This document shows, piece by piece, positions 34,465 through 42,666 of a DNA stretch of 64,000 nucleotides; within the stretch, counting starts at the first letter, position 1; each line of letters starts with the position of its first letter. Below the pieces are notes generated by a model that worked only from the letters and a program-made list of their open reading frames with translations, was not told the DNA's origin and searched no databases. A program made the position numbers and the translations under genes. The stretch comes from Ruania alba. GTDB taxonomy: Bacteria > Actinomycetota > Actinomycetes > Actinomycetales > Beutenbergiaceae. The stretch spans positions 1,922,001-1,986,000 of the forward strand of contig NZ_FNTX01000002.1 of the NCBI RefSeq assembly GCF_900105765.1, read 5' to 3'.

Positions 34465-35133
34465 ATGGACATCATCCTGCTCGCGGGGCTGTGGCTGCCG
34501 CGGACGATCTGGGACGAGACGGTCGAGGAGCTGCAGGCGCTCGGGCATCGTCCGATCACGCCGGCCCTGCCCGGCGCCGACGACGGCGATGCGACGGCCA
34601 CTCTGGAGGATCAGGTCGCGGCCGTGCTCGAAGCAGTCGATGCCGCGGACGGCCCGGTGGTGGTGGGTCACTCGGCGGCAGCGACACTGGCGTGGATCGC
34701 CGCGGACCGCCGGCCCGAACGGGTGGCACGGGTGATGCTGATCGGCGGGTTCCCGGCAGTACACGGAGCCGCCTACGCCGACTTCTTCCCGCTGGAGGGC
34801 GGGGTGATGCCGTTCCCGGGGTGGGGACCGTTCGAGGGACCGGACGCCGACGACCTCGACGCCGCGGCCCGGCAACGGATCGAGCAGGTGGTGGTGCCCG
34901 TTCCCGGACAGGTGGCGCAGGGCGAGGTGTCGCTGACCGATACGCGCCGGTTCGACGTGCCGGTCACGGAGATCTGCCCGGAGTTCTCTCCGGACGAGAT
35001 GCGTGGCTGGATGGACGCCGGTGACATTCCCGAGCTGGCACAGGCCCGGCAGCTGGATGTCGTGGAGATCGCCTCCGGGCACTGGCCGATGGTGACCAAA
35101 CCCATTGAGCTCGCAGAGCTGCTGGGGCGCTGA
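34465..35133 (+). CDS. Small alpha/beta-fold hydrolase
   Basis: A 222-residue protein. IILLAGLWLPRTIWDETVEEL opens with the oxyanion-hole strand, VVVGHSAAATLAW holds the nucleophile Ser (GxSxx), and SGHWPMVTKP the catalytic His, as in small esterases of the AB_hydrolase_6 group. The start at 34465 is fixed by a near-perfect AAAGGAGG at 34452-34459. It is divergent from the ABC-F gene and convergent with the MarR gene. Substrate unknown. Confidence 0.78.
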   Translation: MDIILLAGLWLPRTIWDETVEELQALGHRPITPALPGADDGDATATLEDQVAAVLEAVDAADGPVVVGHSAAATLAWIAADRRPERVARVMLIGGFPAVHGAAYADFFPLEGGVMPFPGWGPFEGPDADDLDAAARQRIEQVVVPVPGQVAQGEVSLTDTRRFDVPVTEICPEFSPDEMRGWMDAGDIPELAQARQLDVVEIASGHWPMVTKPIELAELLGR

Positions 35134-35160
35134 GGCGTGCCGTCCAGGTGAGGTGCGCCG

Positions 35161-35655
35161 TCAGGCCTCGACCTGGGTGAGCAGTTGGCGCAGGATGCGG
35201 GCGAGGTGCTCGTCCTCTCCGGTGTCGAGGGTGTCGAGCAGTTCCGTCTCGCGTCGGAGTAGGTCCTCCATGGCGGCGTCGACCACGTCACGCCCACGGT
35301 CGGTCAGCCGGACCCGCACCACCCGCCGGTCCACCTCGTCCGCGGTGCGCATCACCAGTCCGTGCACCACGAGGCGGTCGATCCGGTTCGTCATCGTTCC
35401 GGAGGAGACGAGCGTCTGCGCGATCAGGTTGCCAGGGGTGAGCTCGTAGGGCGGGCCGGAGCGTCGCAGCGCGGAGAGCACGTCGAACTCCCAGACCTCG
35501 AGCCCGTGCTGACTGAACGCGGCCCGGCGGGCTAGGTCGAGGAGCCGGGAGAGGCGCGAGATGCGCGAGAAGATGCGCAGCGGAGCCACGTCGAGGTCGG
35601 GACGTTCGCGGACCCAGGCCTCGACGATCCGGTCGACTTCATCCACCGCGGCCAT
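35161..35655 (-). CDS. MarR-family regulator
   Basis: A 164-residue winged-helix regulator. GLEVWEFDVLSALRRSGPPY and LTPGNLIAQTLVSSGTMTNR make the helix-turn-helix, and DRRVVRVRLTDRGRDVV the wing. ATG 35655 is preceded, 15 bases away, by a perfect 12-bp palindrome that fits the operator pattern of this family, so autoregulation is likely. The effector is unknown. It may control the convergent hydrolase gene next to it. Confidence 0.87.
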   Translation of the reverse strand: MAAVDEVDRIVEAWVRERPDLDVAPLRIFSRISRLSRLLDLARRAAFSQHGLEVWEFDVLSALRRSGPPYELTPGNLIAQTLVSSGTMTNRIDRLVVHGLVMRTADEVDRRVVRVRLTDRGRDVVDAAMEDLLRRETELLDTLDTGEDEHLARILRQLLTQVEA

Positions 35656-35669
35656 GAACGAAGAGATTA

Positions 35670-35681
35670 CTCGATATCGAG
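35670..35681. promoter_or_regulatory. Candidate MarR operator
   Basis: CTCGATATCGAG is a perfect 12-bp palindrome in the short space between the tetR stop (35702) and the marR start (35655). MarR proteins bind AT-centred palindromes of this form. Confidence 0.55.
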
Positions 35682-35701
35682 AGATCTCCGGTGTGCAGGT
35701 C

Positions 35702-36379
35702 TCAGTGCTTGTCCGGGCGGCGGCTGCCTCGTGCATGCGTGCGCACGGCGGCGCGGGTCAAGCGCGGGTCCGGGTCGAGTGCCTGGAGACCGTTCCAGGA
35801 GAGGTTCACCAGGTGGGCAGCCACCTCGTGCTTCTCGGGAGTGCGGGTCTCCAGCCACCACTGACCGGTCAGGGCGATCATGCCCACCAGCATCTGCGCA
35901 TACATGGGGGCGGTGGCAGGGTCGAAACCCTGACGCTCGAATTGAGGCGTCAGGACCTCCTCCACCTGGGTGGCGACGTCGCCGATCAGCGAGGAGAACG
36001 TCCCGGTGGCCTGGGCCACGGGGGAGTCGCGGACGAGGATCCGGAACCCGTCGGTGTGCGTCTCGATGTAGTCGAGCAGGGCCAGCGCGGTGCGCTCGAC
36101 GGTGACGCGCGGGTGCCCGCCCTCTTTGAGCGAGTCGGTGAGGGCGGCGAGCAGGATGGCCACCTCTCGGTCCACCACCACCGCGTAGACGCCTTCCTTG
36201 CCCCCGAAGTGCTCGTACACCACCGGTTTGGACACTTCCGCCCGAGCAGCGATCTCCTCCACGCTGGTGCCGTCGAAGCCTTTCTCAGCGAACAGAGCGC
36301 GGGAGACCTCGAGGAGCTGTTCGCGGCGCTGATGGCCCGTCATCCGGGGTCGAGGCGTTCGTCGGGTGGTGTCGCTCAC
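35702..36379 (-). CDS. TetR-family regulator
   Basis: A 225-residue regulator. The N-terminal DNA-binding domain reads RREQLLEVSRALFAEKGFDG and SVEEIAARAEVSKPVVYEHF, the TetR helix-turn-helix. The C-terminal ligand domain has GQWWLETRTPEKHEVAAHL, seen in actinobacterial repressors next to glmU. The GTG start at 36379 lies within an inverted repeat (36375-36400). It is the gene before tRNA-Gln and glmU, in the opposite direction. Target unknown. Confidence 0.87.
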   Translation of the reverse strand: MSDTTRRTPRPRMTGHQRREQLLEVSRALFAEKGFDGTSVEEIAARAEVSKPVVYEHFGGKEGVYAVVVDREVAILLAALTDSLKEGGHPRVTVERTALALLDYIETHTDGFRILVRDSPVAQATGTFSSLIGDVATQVEEVLTPQFERQGFDPATAPMYAQMLVGMIALTGQWWLETRTPEKHEVAAHLVNLSWNGLQALDPDPRLTRAAVRTHARGSRRPDKH

Positions 36380-36400
36380 ACGACCATCATGCCGTGTGAG
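36375..36400. promoter_or_regulatory. Inverted repeat across the tetR start
   Basis: CTCACACG (36375-36382) and CGTGTGAG (36393-36400) are exact complements, ten bases apart, spanning the GTG start of the TetR gene. It could be its own operator or a leader structure. Confidence 0.4.
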
Positions 36401-36460
36401 GAGAAACCGCGGCGCGCCGGTATGCTCGCATGCAGCCCGCGCACCGGCGTGCGCGGGCGG

Positions 36461-36532
36461 TCCGCCCTGGTGTAATGGCAGCACGCCGGCCTTTGGTGCC
36501 GTGTGGTCCGGGTTCGAATCCTGGGGGCGGAG
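36461..36532 (+). tRNA. tRNA-Gln (anticodon TTG)
   Basis: A 72-nt cloverleaf. The acceptor arms TCCGCCC and GGGCGGA pair fully, the D-arm is GGTGTAATGGCAGCAC, and the T-loop has GGTTCGAATCC. The anticodon loop CTTTGGT gives TTG, reading CAA glutamine codons. The anticodon stem has one C.T mismatch at its outer end. The CCA end is not encoded. Its place just before glmU is common in Micrococcales. Confidence 0.9.
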
Positions 36533-36586
36533 CCGATCGGGATTCAGACGTCCACCCGAGCGGGTCGCTGGCCAAGGTTCAGCCGT

Positions 36587-36592
36587 TACAGT
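36587..36592 (+). promoter_or_regulatory. -10 box of leaderless glmU
   Basis: TACAGT ends seven bases before GTG 36600; no ribosome binding site is seen. Confidence 0.5.
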
Positions 36593-36599
36593 GGCCTGT

Positions 36600-38189
36600 G
36601 TGAGCCTGACGCCCCCCGCTGCCGTGATCATTCTCGCCGCAGGCCAGGGCACGCGGATGAAGTCCGCGACGCCGAAGGTCCTGCACCGTATCGCCGGGCG
36701 CTCGCTGCTCGGCCACGTGCTCCACTCGGCGCGCGGAATCAGCCCCGAGCGGGTCGCCGTCGTGGTGCGGCACGAGCGCGAGGCAGTCGCCGCGCACGCC
36801 CGCGAGCTGGCACCGGCCGTCGTGATCGCCGACCAGGATGAGATCCCGGGTACCGGTCGCGCCGTCGAGTGCGGCCTGCTCACCCTCGACGACGCAGTCC
36901 AGTCCGCGGCCCTGGCCGATCGGGACGAGCGTGACCCGCTGCAGGCCGTCGACGGCGGAGTCTCCGGGCCCGTGGTCATTCTCGCCGGGGACGTGCCGCT
37001 GCTGGACGCGGGCACCCTCGCCGCGCTCGTCGAGGCGCACAGCGCCGACCAGAACGCGATCACGGTACTCACCACGATCCTTGAGGACCCGACCGGCTAC
37101 GGGCGGGTGGTCCGTGATGCCGAGGGGCAGATCGCCAAGATCGTCGAGCACCGCGACGCCTCGCCTGACGAGCTCGCGATCAAGGAGATGAACTCCGGTG
37201 TCTACGTGATGGACTCCGAGGTGCTGCGCTCTGCGCTGGCCAGGGTGGACCGGAACAACGACCAGGGCGAGGTGTATCTCACCGATGTGATGGCTCTGGC
37301 CCGGTCGGAGGGTCGGGCCGTGCGCGCTGTCGTCACCGACGATCCGATGCTCGTGGAGGGCGTGAACGACCGTGTGCAGCTCGCCACCCTCGGCGCGGAG
37401 CTGAACCGTCGGATCGTCATCGAATGGATGCGCGCCGGCGTCACCGTGGTCGATCCGGCCACTACATGGATCGACGGCGATGTGCGGCTCTCCCCGGACG
37501 TCGCCCTCCTGCCCGGCACCCAGCTGCACGGGGCCACCACCGTGGCCACTGGCGCCACCATCGGGCCGGACACCACCCTCACCGATGTTGAGATCGGCGA
37601 GGGCGCCACCGTCATCCGCACCCACGGATCCGGTTCACGGATTGGTGCGGGCGCCACGGTCGGCCCGTTCACCTACCTGCGCCCCGGTCTCAACCTGGGC
37701 GAGCGCGGCAAGCTCGGCGCCTTCGTCGAGGTGAAGAACTCCGAGATCGGCGCCGGCAGCAAGGTCCCGCACCTGTCCTACATCGGGGACGCCACCATCG
37801 GCGAGGAATCCAACATCGGTGCCGCGAGCGTCACCGTCAACTACGACGGCGTGCACAAGCACCGCACCGTGATCGGCTCGTATGCTCGAACCGGGGCAGA
37901 CAACATGTTCGTGGCGCCCGTGCGCGTGGGTGACGGTGCCTACACCGGGGCGGGCACCGTCGTCAGGCGGGACGTCCCGGCCGGGTCGCTCGGGGTGACC
38001 ACCGGCAATCAGCGCAACATCGAGGGCTGGACCGCCAGCCGCCGCCCGGGTACGCCGGCGGCCGAGGCGGCGGCCCGCGCCATCGAGCAGCCACTCTCCC
38101 CGCAGGCACAGGCCGAGGCCAGCCGACGCGAGGGCACCTCCGAACCCGCAGCGGGTGCCGATCCGGGCGCGCCCGTGACCTCCGAGTGA
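36600..38189 (+). CDS. glmU: Bifunctional GlcNAc-1-P uridyltransferase / GlcN-1-P acetyltransferase
   Basis: A 529-residue enzyme that makes UDP-GlcNAc for peptidoglycan. The N-terminal pyrophosphorylase opens VIILAAGQGTRMKSATPKVL, with GDVPLLDAGTL and PTGYGRVVRD in the UTP site. The C-terminal left-handed beta-helix has hexapeptide turns and the acetyltransferase residues in YLRPGLNLGERGKLGAFVE and SYIGDATIGEESNIGAAS. The extended disordered Ala/Glu-rich tail after residue ~480 is typical of actinobacterial GlmU. The start GTG 36600 is chosen for the adjacent -10 box. Confidence 0.95.
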   Translation: MSLTPPAAVIILAAGQGTRMKSATPKVLHRIAGRSLLGHVLHSARGISPERVAVVVRHEREAVAAHARELAPAVVIADQDEIPGTGRAVECGLLTLDDAVQSAALADRDERDPLQAVDGGVSGPVVILAGDVPLLDAGTLAALVEAHSADQNAITVLTTILEDPTGYGRVVRDAEGQIAKIVEHRDASPDELAIKEMNSGVYVMDSEVLRSALARVDRNNDQGEVYLTDVMALARSEGRAVRAVVTDDPMLVEGVNDRVQLATLGAELNRRIVIEWMRAGVTVVDPATTWIDGDVRLSPDVALLPGTQLHGATTVATGATIGPDTTLTDVEIGEGATVIRTHGSGSRIGAGATVGPFTYLRPGLNLGERGKLGAFVEVKNSEIGAGSKVPHLSYIGDATIGEESNIGAASVTVNYDGVHKHRTVIGSYARTGADNMFVAPVRVGDGAYTGAGTVVRRDVPAGSLGVTTGNQRNIEGWTASRRPGTPAAEAAARAIEQPLSPQAQAEASRREGTSEPAAGADPGAPVTSE

Positions 38190-38226
38190 TCCACTACCTG
38201 CAGCGCCGATGAGGAGCCCCTTGACG

Positions 38227-39207
38227 ATGACAGGCATCACGAGCCACGGCGAGAAGCGATTGGTACTCGTCTCCGGACGCGCTCACCCCGAGCTCGCCCA
38301 GGCAGTGGCCGACGAGCTCGGCATCGAGGTGGTGCCGACCACGCTGTACGACTTCGCCAACGGTGAGATCTACGTGCGCTTCGCCGAGAGTGTGCGCGGG
38401 GCCGATGCCTTCGTGCTGCAGTCGCACACCGCTCCGATCAACGAGTGGATCATGGAGCAGCTGCTGATGACCGATGCGCTCAAGCGGGCCTCGGTGAAGC
38501 AGGTGACGGCGGTCATGCCGTTCTACGGGTACGCCCGCCAGGACAAGAAGCACCGCGGCCGGGAGCCGATCTCGGCCCGCCTGATGGCGGACATGTTCGC
38601 CACCGCGGGTGCCGACCGGTTGATGAGCGTCGACCTGCACGCCGCGCAGACCCAGGGCTTCTTCAACGGACCCGTGGATCACCTGTGGGCGATGCCGATC
38701 CTCACCGACTACGTCCGCACCCGGGTGGACCTGGGCAATGCGGCCGTCGTCTCCCCGGACGCCGGACGGATTCGGGTGGCCGAGCAGTGGGCGGCGAAGT
38801 TGGGCGGTGTACCGCTGGCCTTCGTGCACAAGACACGCGACATCACCCGCCCGAACCAGGCGGTCGCGAACCGGGTGGTCGGGGATGTGGAGGGTCGCGA
38901 CTGCGTCCTGGTCGACGACCTCATCGACACCGGCGGCACCATCGCCGAGGCCGCCAAGGTGCTCATGGGCGCCGGCGCGAAGAGCGTGATCGTCGCGGCC
39001 ACCCACGGGGTGCTCTCCGACCCGGCGGTGCGCCGGCTCACCGAGTCGGGTGCACGTGAGGTCGTCATCACCGACACGCTGCCGATCTCCGCGGACAAGC
39101 GGTTCGAACAGCTCACCGTGCTCTCCATCGCCCCGCTGCTGGCCCGCGCCATCCGTGAGGTCTTCGACGACGGCTCGGTCACCAGCCTGTTCGACGGCAA
39201 CTCCTGA
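38227..39207 (+). CDS. prs: Ribose-phosphate pyrophosphokinase
   Basis: A 326-residue enzyme making PRPP from ribose-5-phosphate and ATP, feeding nucleotide, His and Trp synthesis. FYGYARQDKKHRGREPISAR carries the ATP flexible-loop residues, MSVDLHAAQTQGFF the PRPP synthase signature, and VLVDDLIDTGGTIAEA the PRPP-binding loop. ATG 38227 has GAGGAG 11 bases upstream; TTG 38221 is possible. It follows glmU by 37 bases as in most actinobacteria. Confidence 0.95.
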   Translation: MTGITSHGEKRLVLVSGRAHPELAQAVADELGIEVVPTTLYDFANGEIYVRFAESVRGADAFVLQSHTAPINEWIMEQLLMTDALKRASVKQVTAVMPFYGYARQDKKHRGREPISARLMADMFATAGADRLMSVDLHAAQTQGFFNGPVDHLWAMPILTDYVRTRVDLGNAAVVSPDAGRIRVAEQWAAKLGGVPLAFVHKTRDITRPNQAVANRVVGDVEGRDCVLVDDLIDTGGTIAEAAKVLMGAGAKSVIVAATHGVLSDPAVRRLTESGAREVVITDTLPISADKRFEQLTVLSIAPLLARAIREVFDDGSVTSLFDGNS

Positions 39208-39281
39208 CGGCGCGGGCTACCAGCGCCTCGTCCTCGCCGTCGCCGGACGGGTCCGGTGCAACGCCCAGGGGTGCTGTCGTG

Positions 39282-39287
39282 TAGGAT
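39282..39287 (+). promoter_or_regulatory. Extended -10 box upstream of rplY
   Basis: TGTAGGAT contains a TG dinucleotide and TAGGAT, about 150 bases before the rplY ATG. The long leader between may be regulatory; I could not see a specific structure in it. Confidence 0.4.
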
Positions 39288-39438
39288 GCTCCGGTTGCCT
39301 CGGCGAGGGATGAGTCGCGGGTCTGTCCCGCCTCGTCCGTGATCGACGCGGCGGATTCCCGGGCGGTTTCAGCCCTGGTGCGTCCTCCCGCGCTCGTTGC
39401 GCCAGGCCCGCCCACCATCCCCGTCCGGAGAGAATCCC

Positions 39439-40083
39439 ATGGCTAACGAGAATCGCCTCACCGCGACCACCCGCACCGAGTTCGGCAAGGGCGCGGCTCG
39501 CCGTACCCGCCGCCAGGGCCTGGTCCCCGCCGTCCTCTACGGCCACGGCACCGACCCGGTGCACCTGGCGCTGCCCACGCACGACACGTGGCTCATCCTC
39601 AAGGACAACCCGAACGCGCTGCTCACCCTCGACATCGACGGTTCCAGCGAGCTGGCCCTGGCGCGTGATATCCAGCGCGACCCGGTCAAGTGGACCCTCG
39701 AGCACATCGACCTGATCCTCGTGCGCAAGGGTGAGAAGGTCGTCGTCGACGTTCCGGTGCACGTGGTGGGCGAGTCCGCCCCGGACACCATCCACACCCT
39801 CGAGCTCACCACGCTGAGCCTCGAGGCCGAGGCCACGCACCTGCCCGAGTACGTCGAGGTGTCGATCGAGGGCCTCGAGGAGGGCGACAACGTCCGCGCC
39901 GGAGAGGTCACCCTGCCGGAGGGCAGCGAACTGCAGAACGACCCGGAGGATGCCGTGGTCGTCATCTACATCCCGCGCGAGGAGCCTGCGGAGGACGAGG
40001 AGACCGAGGGCGACGAGGCTGAGGGGGCCGAGGCCACCGAGGTCGAGGGGTCTGCGGACTCCGCGCCGGCCGAGGAGTCCTGA
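39439..40083 (+). CDS. rplY: 50S ribosomal protein L25 (general stress protein Ctc type)
   Basis: A 214-residue protein of the long L25/TL5/Ctc type. The 5S-rRNA-binding domain starts RTEFGKGAARRTRRQGLVPA and has VLYGHGTDPVHLAL. The C-terminal TL5 domain ends VTLPEGSELQNDPEDAVVVI, followed by an acidic Glu/Ala-rich tail. ATG 39439 has GGAGAG upstream. pth lies 10 bases on, so they are co-transcribed. Confidence 0.93.
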   Translation: MANENRLTATTRTEFGKGAARRTRRQGLVPAVLYGHGTDPVHLALPTHDTWLILKDNPNALLTLDIDGSSELALARDIQRDPVKWTLEHIDLILVRKGEKVVVDVPVHVVGESAPDTIHTLELTTLSLEAEATHLPEYVEVSIEGLEEGDNVRAGEVTLPEGSELQNDPEDAVVVIYIPREEPAEDEETEGDEAEGAEATEVEGSADSAPAEES

Positions 40084-40093
40084 GCGACCTGAG

Positions 40094-40693
40094 ATGAGCA
40101 CCGATCTGTGGCTGGTGGTGGGCCTGGGGAACCCCGGGCCCACCTACGCCGGGAACCGACACAATGTCGGACAGATGGTGCTCGACGCACTCGCCCGGGA
40201 CGTCCCGGGCACCTTCGTCACGCACAAGTCCCGAGCCGCCGTCCTGGACGGTCGGCTCGGGACTTTGCCGTCGGGCGCCCCTGGGCCTCGCGTGGTGCTC
40301 GCCAAGCCGACGAGCTACATGAACCTCTCCGGCAAGCCCGTGGCCGCACTGATGCGGTTCTACGGGATCGAACCGGAACGCCTCGTCGTCGTGCACGACG
40401 AGCTCGACCTGCCGCCGGAGACGCTGCGCCTCAAGAAGGGCGGCGGTGAGGGCGGCCACAACGGGCTGAAGTCGATCTCGCAGGCGATCGGCACCCGTGA
40501 CTACCTGCGCCTCCGGGTGGGGGTCGGTCGCCCACCGGGCCGGATGGACGCTGCAGACTACGTGCTGCGGGACTTCCCGGCTGCCGAACGTGAGGACCTG
40601 GCGGTCACACTCGTCGACGCCGCTGACGCGGTCACCGACCTGATCACCGAGGGCCTGCTGAAGGCCCAGACTCGCTGGCACGCGGCTCGCTGA
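40094..40693 (+). CDS. pth: Peptidyl-tRNA hydrolase
   Basis: A 199-residue enzyme that frees tRNA from dropped-off peptidyl-tRNA. VGLGNPGPTYAGNRHNVGQM includes the catalytic His, KPTSYMNLSGKPV the substrate Asn, and VVHDELDLPPETLRLKKGGG the catalytic Asp, followed by GHNGLKSI. It is translated just after rplY. In related genomes mfd usually follows closely; here three genes intervene. Confidence 0.95.
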   Translation: MSTDLWLVVGLGNPGPTYAGNRHNVGQMVLDALARDVPGTFVTHKSRAAVLDGRLGTLPSGAPGPRVVLAKPTSYMNLSGKPVAALMRFYGIEPERLVVVHDELDLPPETLRLKKGGGEGGHNGLKSISQAIGTRDYLRLRVGVGRPPGRMDAADYVLRDFPAAEREDLAVTLVDAADAVTDLITEGLLKAQTRWHAAR

Positions 40694-40753
40694 CGACAGC
40701 GGTGATGGGGAGATCTCCCCTCGGCCCGGATGGGTTCAGCACTCGGGCCTGAG

Positions 40754-40759
40754 TACCCT
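40754..40759 (+). promoter_or_regulatory. -10 box of leaderless membrane-protein gene
   Basis: TACCCT ends eight bases before ATG 40768; no ribosome binding site precedes the ATG. Confidence 0.45.
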
Positions 40760-40767
40760 CGGTCCGT

Positions 40768-42387
40768 ATGAGTGACCAGGGGGAGTGGACACCGCAGGGC
40801 CGACCTGTGACGGGGTGGCAGCAGAACATGCAGCCGCATCCACAGCCGCACGCGCAGTCTCCACCGTATCCACCGCCATCCCGGCCGCGCCGCGGTGGTT
40901 CGCCCTGGGGACTGCTCCTCGCGGTTCCCGCTGTCGTCCTGCTGGTCACCCAGCAGGTGCTGCCCGCGATACGCACGCTGCTGCTTGGGGTCGAGACCGG
41001 TGAGGGTCCGATCACCCGGTCGGTGCGCCCGGAGTTCGTCACCGGCATGCTCGCGACGTTCGGTCTGGGCGCCGCCTTCGCAACGCTCGGGCTCTGTCTC
41101 GGGCTCGTTGTCGGTGCTGCGCTCCGCCGTGGCAGCGCACTGCTCGCGCAGCTCGGGCTCGGCCTGCTCGGCCTCACGCTGCTGGCGTTCGCCCCGCTGC
41201 TGCACGGCATCGGTGTGCTGGACCGGTTCGGCATCGGTGCGCTGTGGCCGCATCTGGCGGTGCTGGTGCTGCCGACCTTGGTGATCGGCGGTGTGCTCGG
41301 CGCCATCTCCCGCTCCGCTCGGGTGACGACCGGAATCTCGGTGGCCGTGGTGCTCGCCGGCGCCGCATGGTCGGCCCAGACCGACATGGGGTATGTGATG
41401 GGCGCTGTCTCACCGGGGCACGACATCTACCGTCTCGGCTTCGCGATGATGGACCTCCAGGGAGCCGCCGTCCTGAGCGTGCTGCTCGCGGTGCCGGTCA
41501 GCATCCTCGGGATCGTGGCCATGCTGGTGCTCCTGGCGAGCCGCGCTCGTCTGCGGCTCGCCGACGGCCAGCGAGCCGGAAGCCCCGCCGGTGTGATCGG
41601 CGTCGTACTGTCGGTGGTCGCGGTCGTCGCCGCGGTAGTGGTGGCGTGGCCGTGGCTGGGGCAGACACTCTCCCTCGGCGGACCTGGCGTGGAATCAGCC
41701 GCGATCATGGCACGAACCCTGAGCCTCGATCTCGGCAATGCTGCAGTCCTGACCGTGATCTGCGGTGCGGCCGCGATCGGGATCGGCTACCTCCGCCCGA
41801 TCGGCGCTGCCAGCCCGTGGCTGTTGCTGATCTTCTCCCCCTGGTTCTTCACCGGCCTCTTCCCGACGGTCGTGGCCCGCTTCGAGGTCGCGCGCGAGTC
41901 GGGCGGGCTGGGGGTCGAACCGTACGCCGGCCTCACCCCGCCATTCGTGGTGGTGCCGTTGCTGGTGCTGCTCACGTTCATCGCCGACGGTGCCCGCCGT
42001 GCCCGGGAGGAGGGCGGCCGCATCCCGTGGGGACGGAGCCTGGCGATCGGTCTGCTCGGCGTGGGATTCACGCTGTGGGTGCAACGTCAGACCGCGCTGC
42101 ACACCTTCGTCTTCAGCTACGACACCGACGTTCCCTCCGCACAGTACGTCGTCCTGACCTCGTTCACCCGGATGGAGGACCCAGCGGTCGGGCTGCTGGT
42201 GCCGCTGCCGATGCTGATGATCGCCGCGTTCGTCTTCGCGCTCGGCGTGGCCGCGTTCGGGCGGATGTCCCTGGCCGTAGCCGGGACCGTTCCCGCGCGG
42301 TCGGTGACCGGCGTTCCACCCGGTGGCGCACCCCCAGGCCATGTTCCACCGCTCCCGGACCCGACCAGCAGGGAAGACCGGCCGTGA
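40768..42387 (+). CDS. Multi-pass membrane protein with Pro/Gln-rich N-terminus
   Basis: A 539-residue protein. A cytoplasmic N-terminus rich in Pro, Gln and His (residues 1-45) is followed by about eleven hydrophobic helices (for example GLLLAVPAVVLLVTQQVLPA and GLVVGAALRRG). The later part, with SPWFFTGLFPTVVARFEVAR, loosely recalls ABC permease loops, but no recognised motif is complete. Family unknown. Its stop overlaps the next start (GTGA), so it is coupled to the small membrane protein and probably to the beta-propeller gene. A transport or sensing role is possible. Confidence 0.65.
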   Translation: MSDQGEWTPQGRPVTGWQQNMQPHPQPHAQSPPYPPPSRPRRGGSPWGLLLAVPAVVLLVTQQVLPAIRTLLLGVETGEGPITRSVRPEFVTGMLATFGLGAAFATLGLCLGLVVGAALRRGSALLAQLGLGLLGLTLLAFAPLLHGIGVLDRFGIGALWPHLAVLVLPTLVIGGVLGAISRSARVTTGISVAVVLAGAAWSAQTDMGYVMGAVSPGHDIYRLGFAMMDLQGAAVLSVLLAVPVSILGIVAMLVLLASRARLRLADGQRAGSPAGVIGVVLSVVAVVAAVVVAWPWLGQTLSLGGPGVESAAIMARTLSLDLGNAAVLTVICGAAAIGIGYLRPIGAASPWLLLIFSPWFFTGLFPTVVARFEVARESGGLGVEPYAGLTPPFVVVPLLVLLTFIADGARRAREEGGRIPWGRSLAIGLLGVGFTLWVQRQTALHTFVFSYDTDVPSAQYVVLTSFTRMEDPAVGLLVPLPMLMIAAFVFALGVAAFGRMSLAVAGTVPARSVTGVPPGGAPPGHVPPLPDPTSREDRP

Positions 42388-42659
42388 GCGCGCCCTCCAG
42401 CGCGCGAGGGACAGCGAGCGGCCGGCTCGGCCTGGCCGTGGGTCTTCTCGGCGGTGGCGTGCTCGTCCTGGCGGTCGCGCTGGGTGCTCCGTCCCTGAGT
42501 ACCGACCGCAGTGGACTGAGCGCCCTGATCGTGGCCGTCTTCCTCGGCCTCGTCGCCGCCACGGCGGGTGTGTGGGCCTACGGCCTGGGCCGGGTCGCCC
42601 GGATGGTCGCGGTCGTGCTCGGCGTCCTCGGCGCCGTGTGGTGCGCACTGGCTGTTTGA
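42384..42659 (+). CDS. Small three-helix membrane protein
   Basis: A 91-residue protein beginning GTG at 42384, overlapping the previous stop. Hydrophobic helices are LGLAVGLLGGGVLVLAVALG, ALIVAVFLGLVAATAGVWAY and MVAVVLGVLGAVWCALAV. It is supported by the overlap and by continuous coding to 42659. Function unknown; likely a partner of the flanking membrane and propeller proteins. Confidence 0.6.
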   Translation: MSAPSSARGTASGRLGLAVGLLGGGVLVLAVALGAPSLSTDRSGLSALIVAVFLGLVAATAGVWAYGLGRVARMVAVVLGVLGAVWCALAV

Positions 42660-42666
42660 GGCCGGG

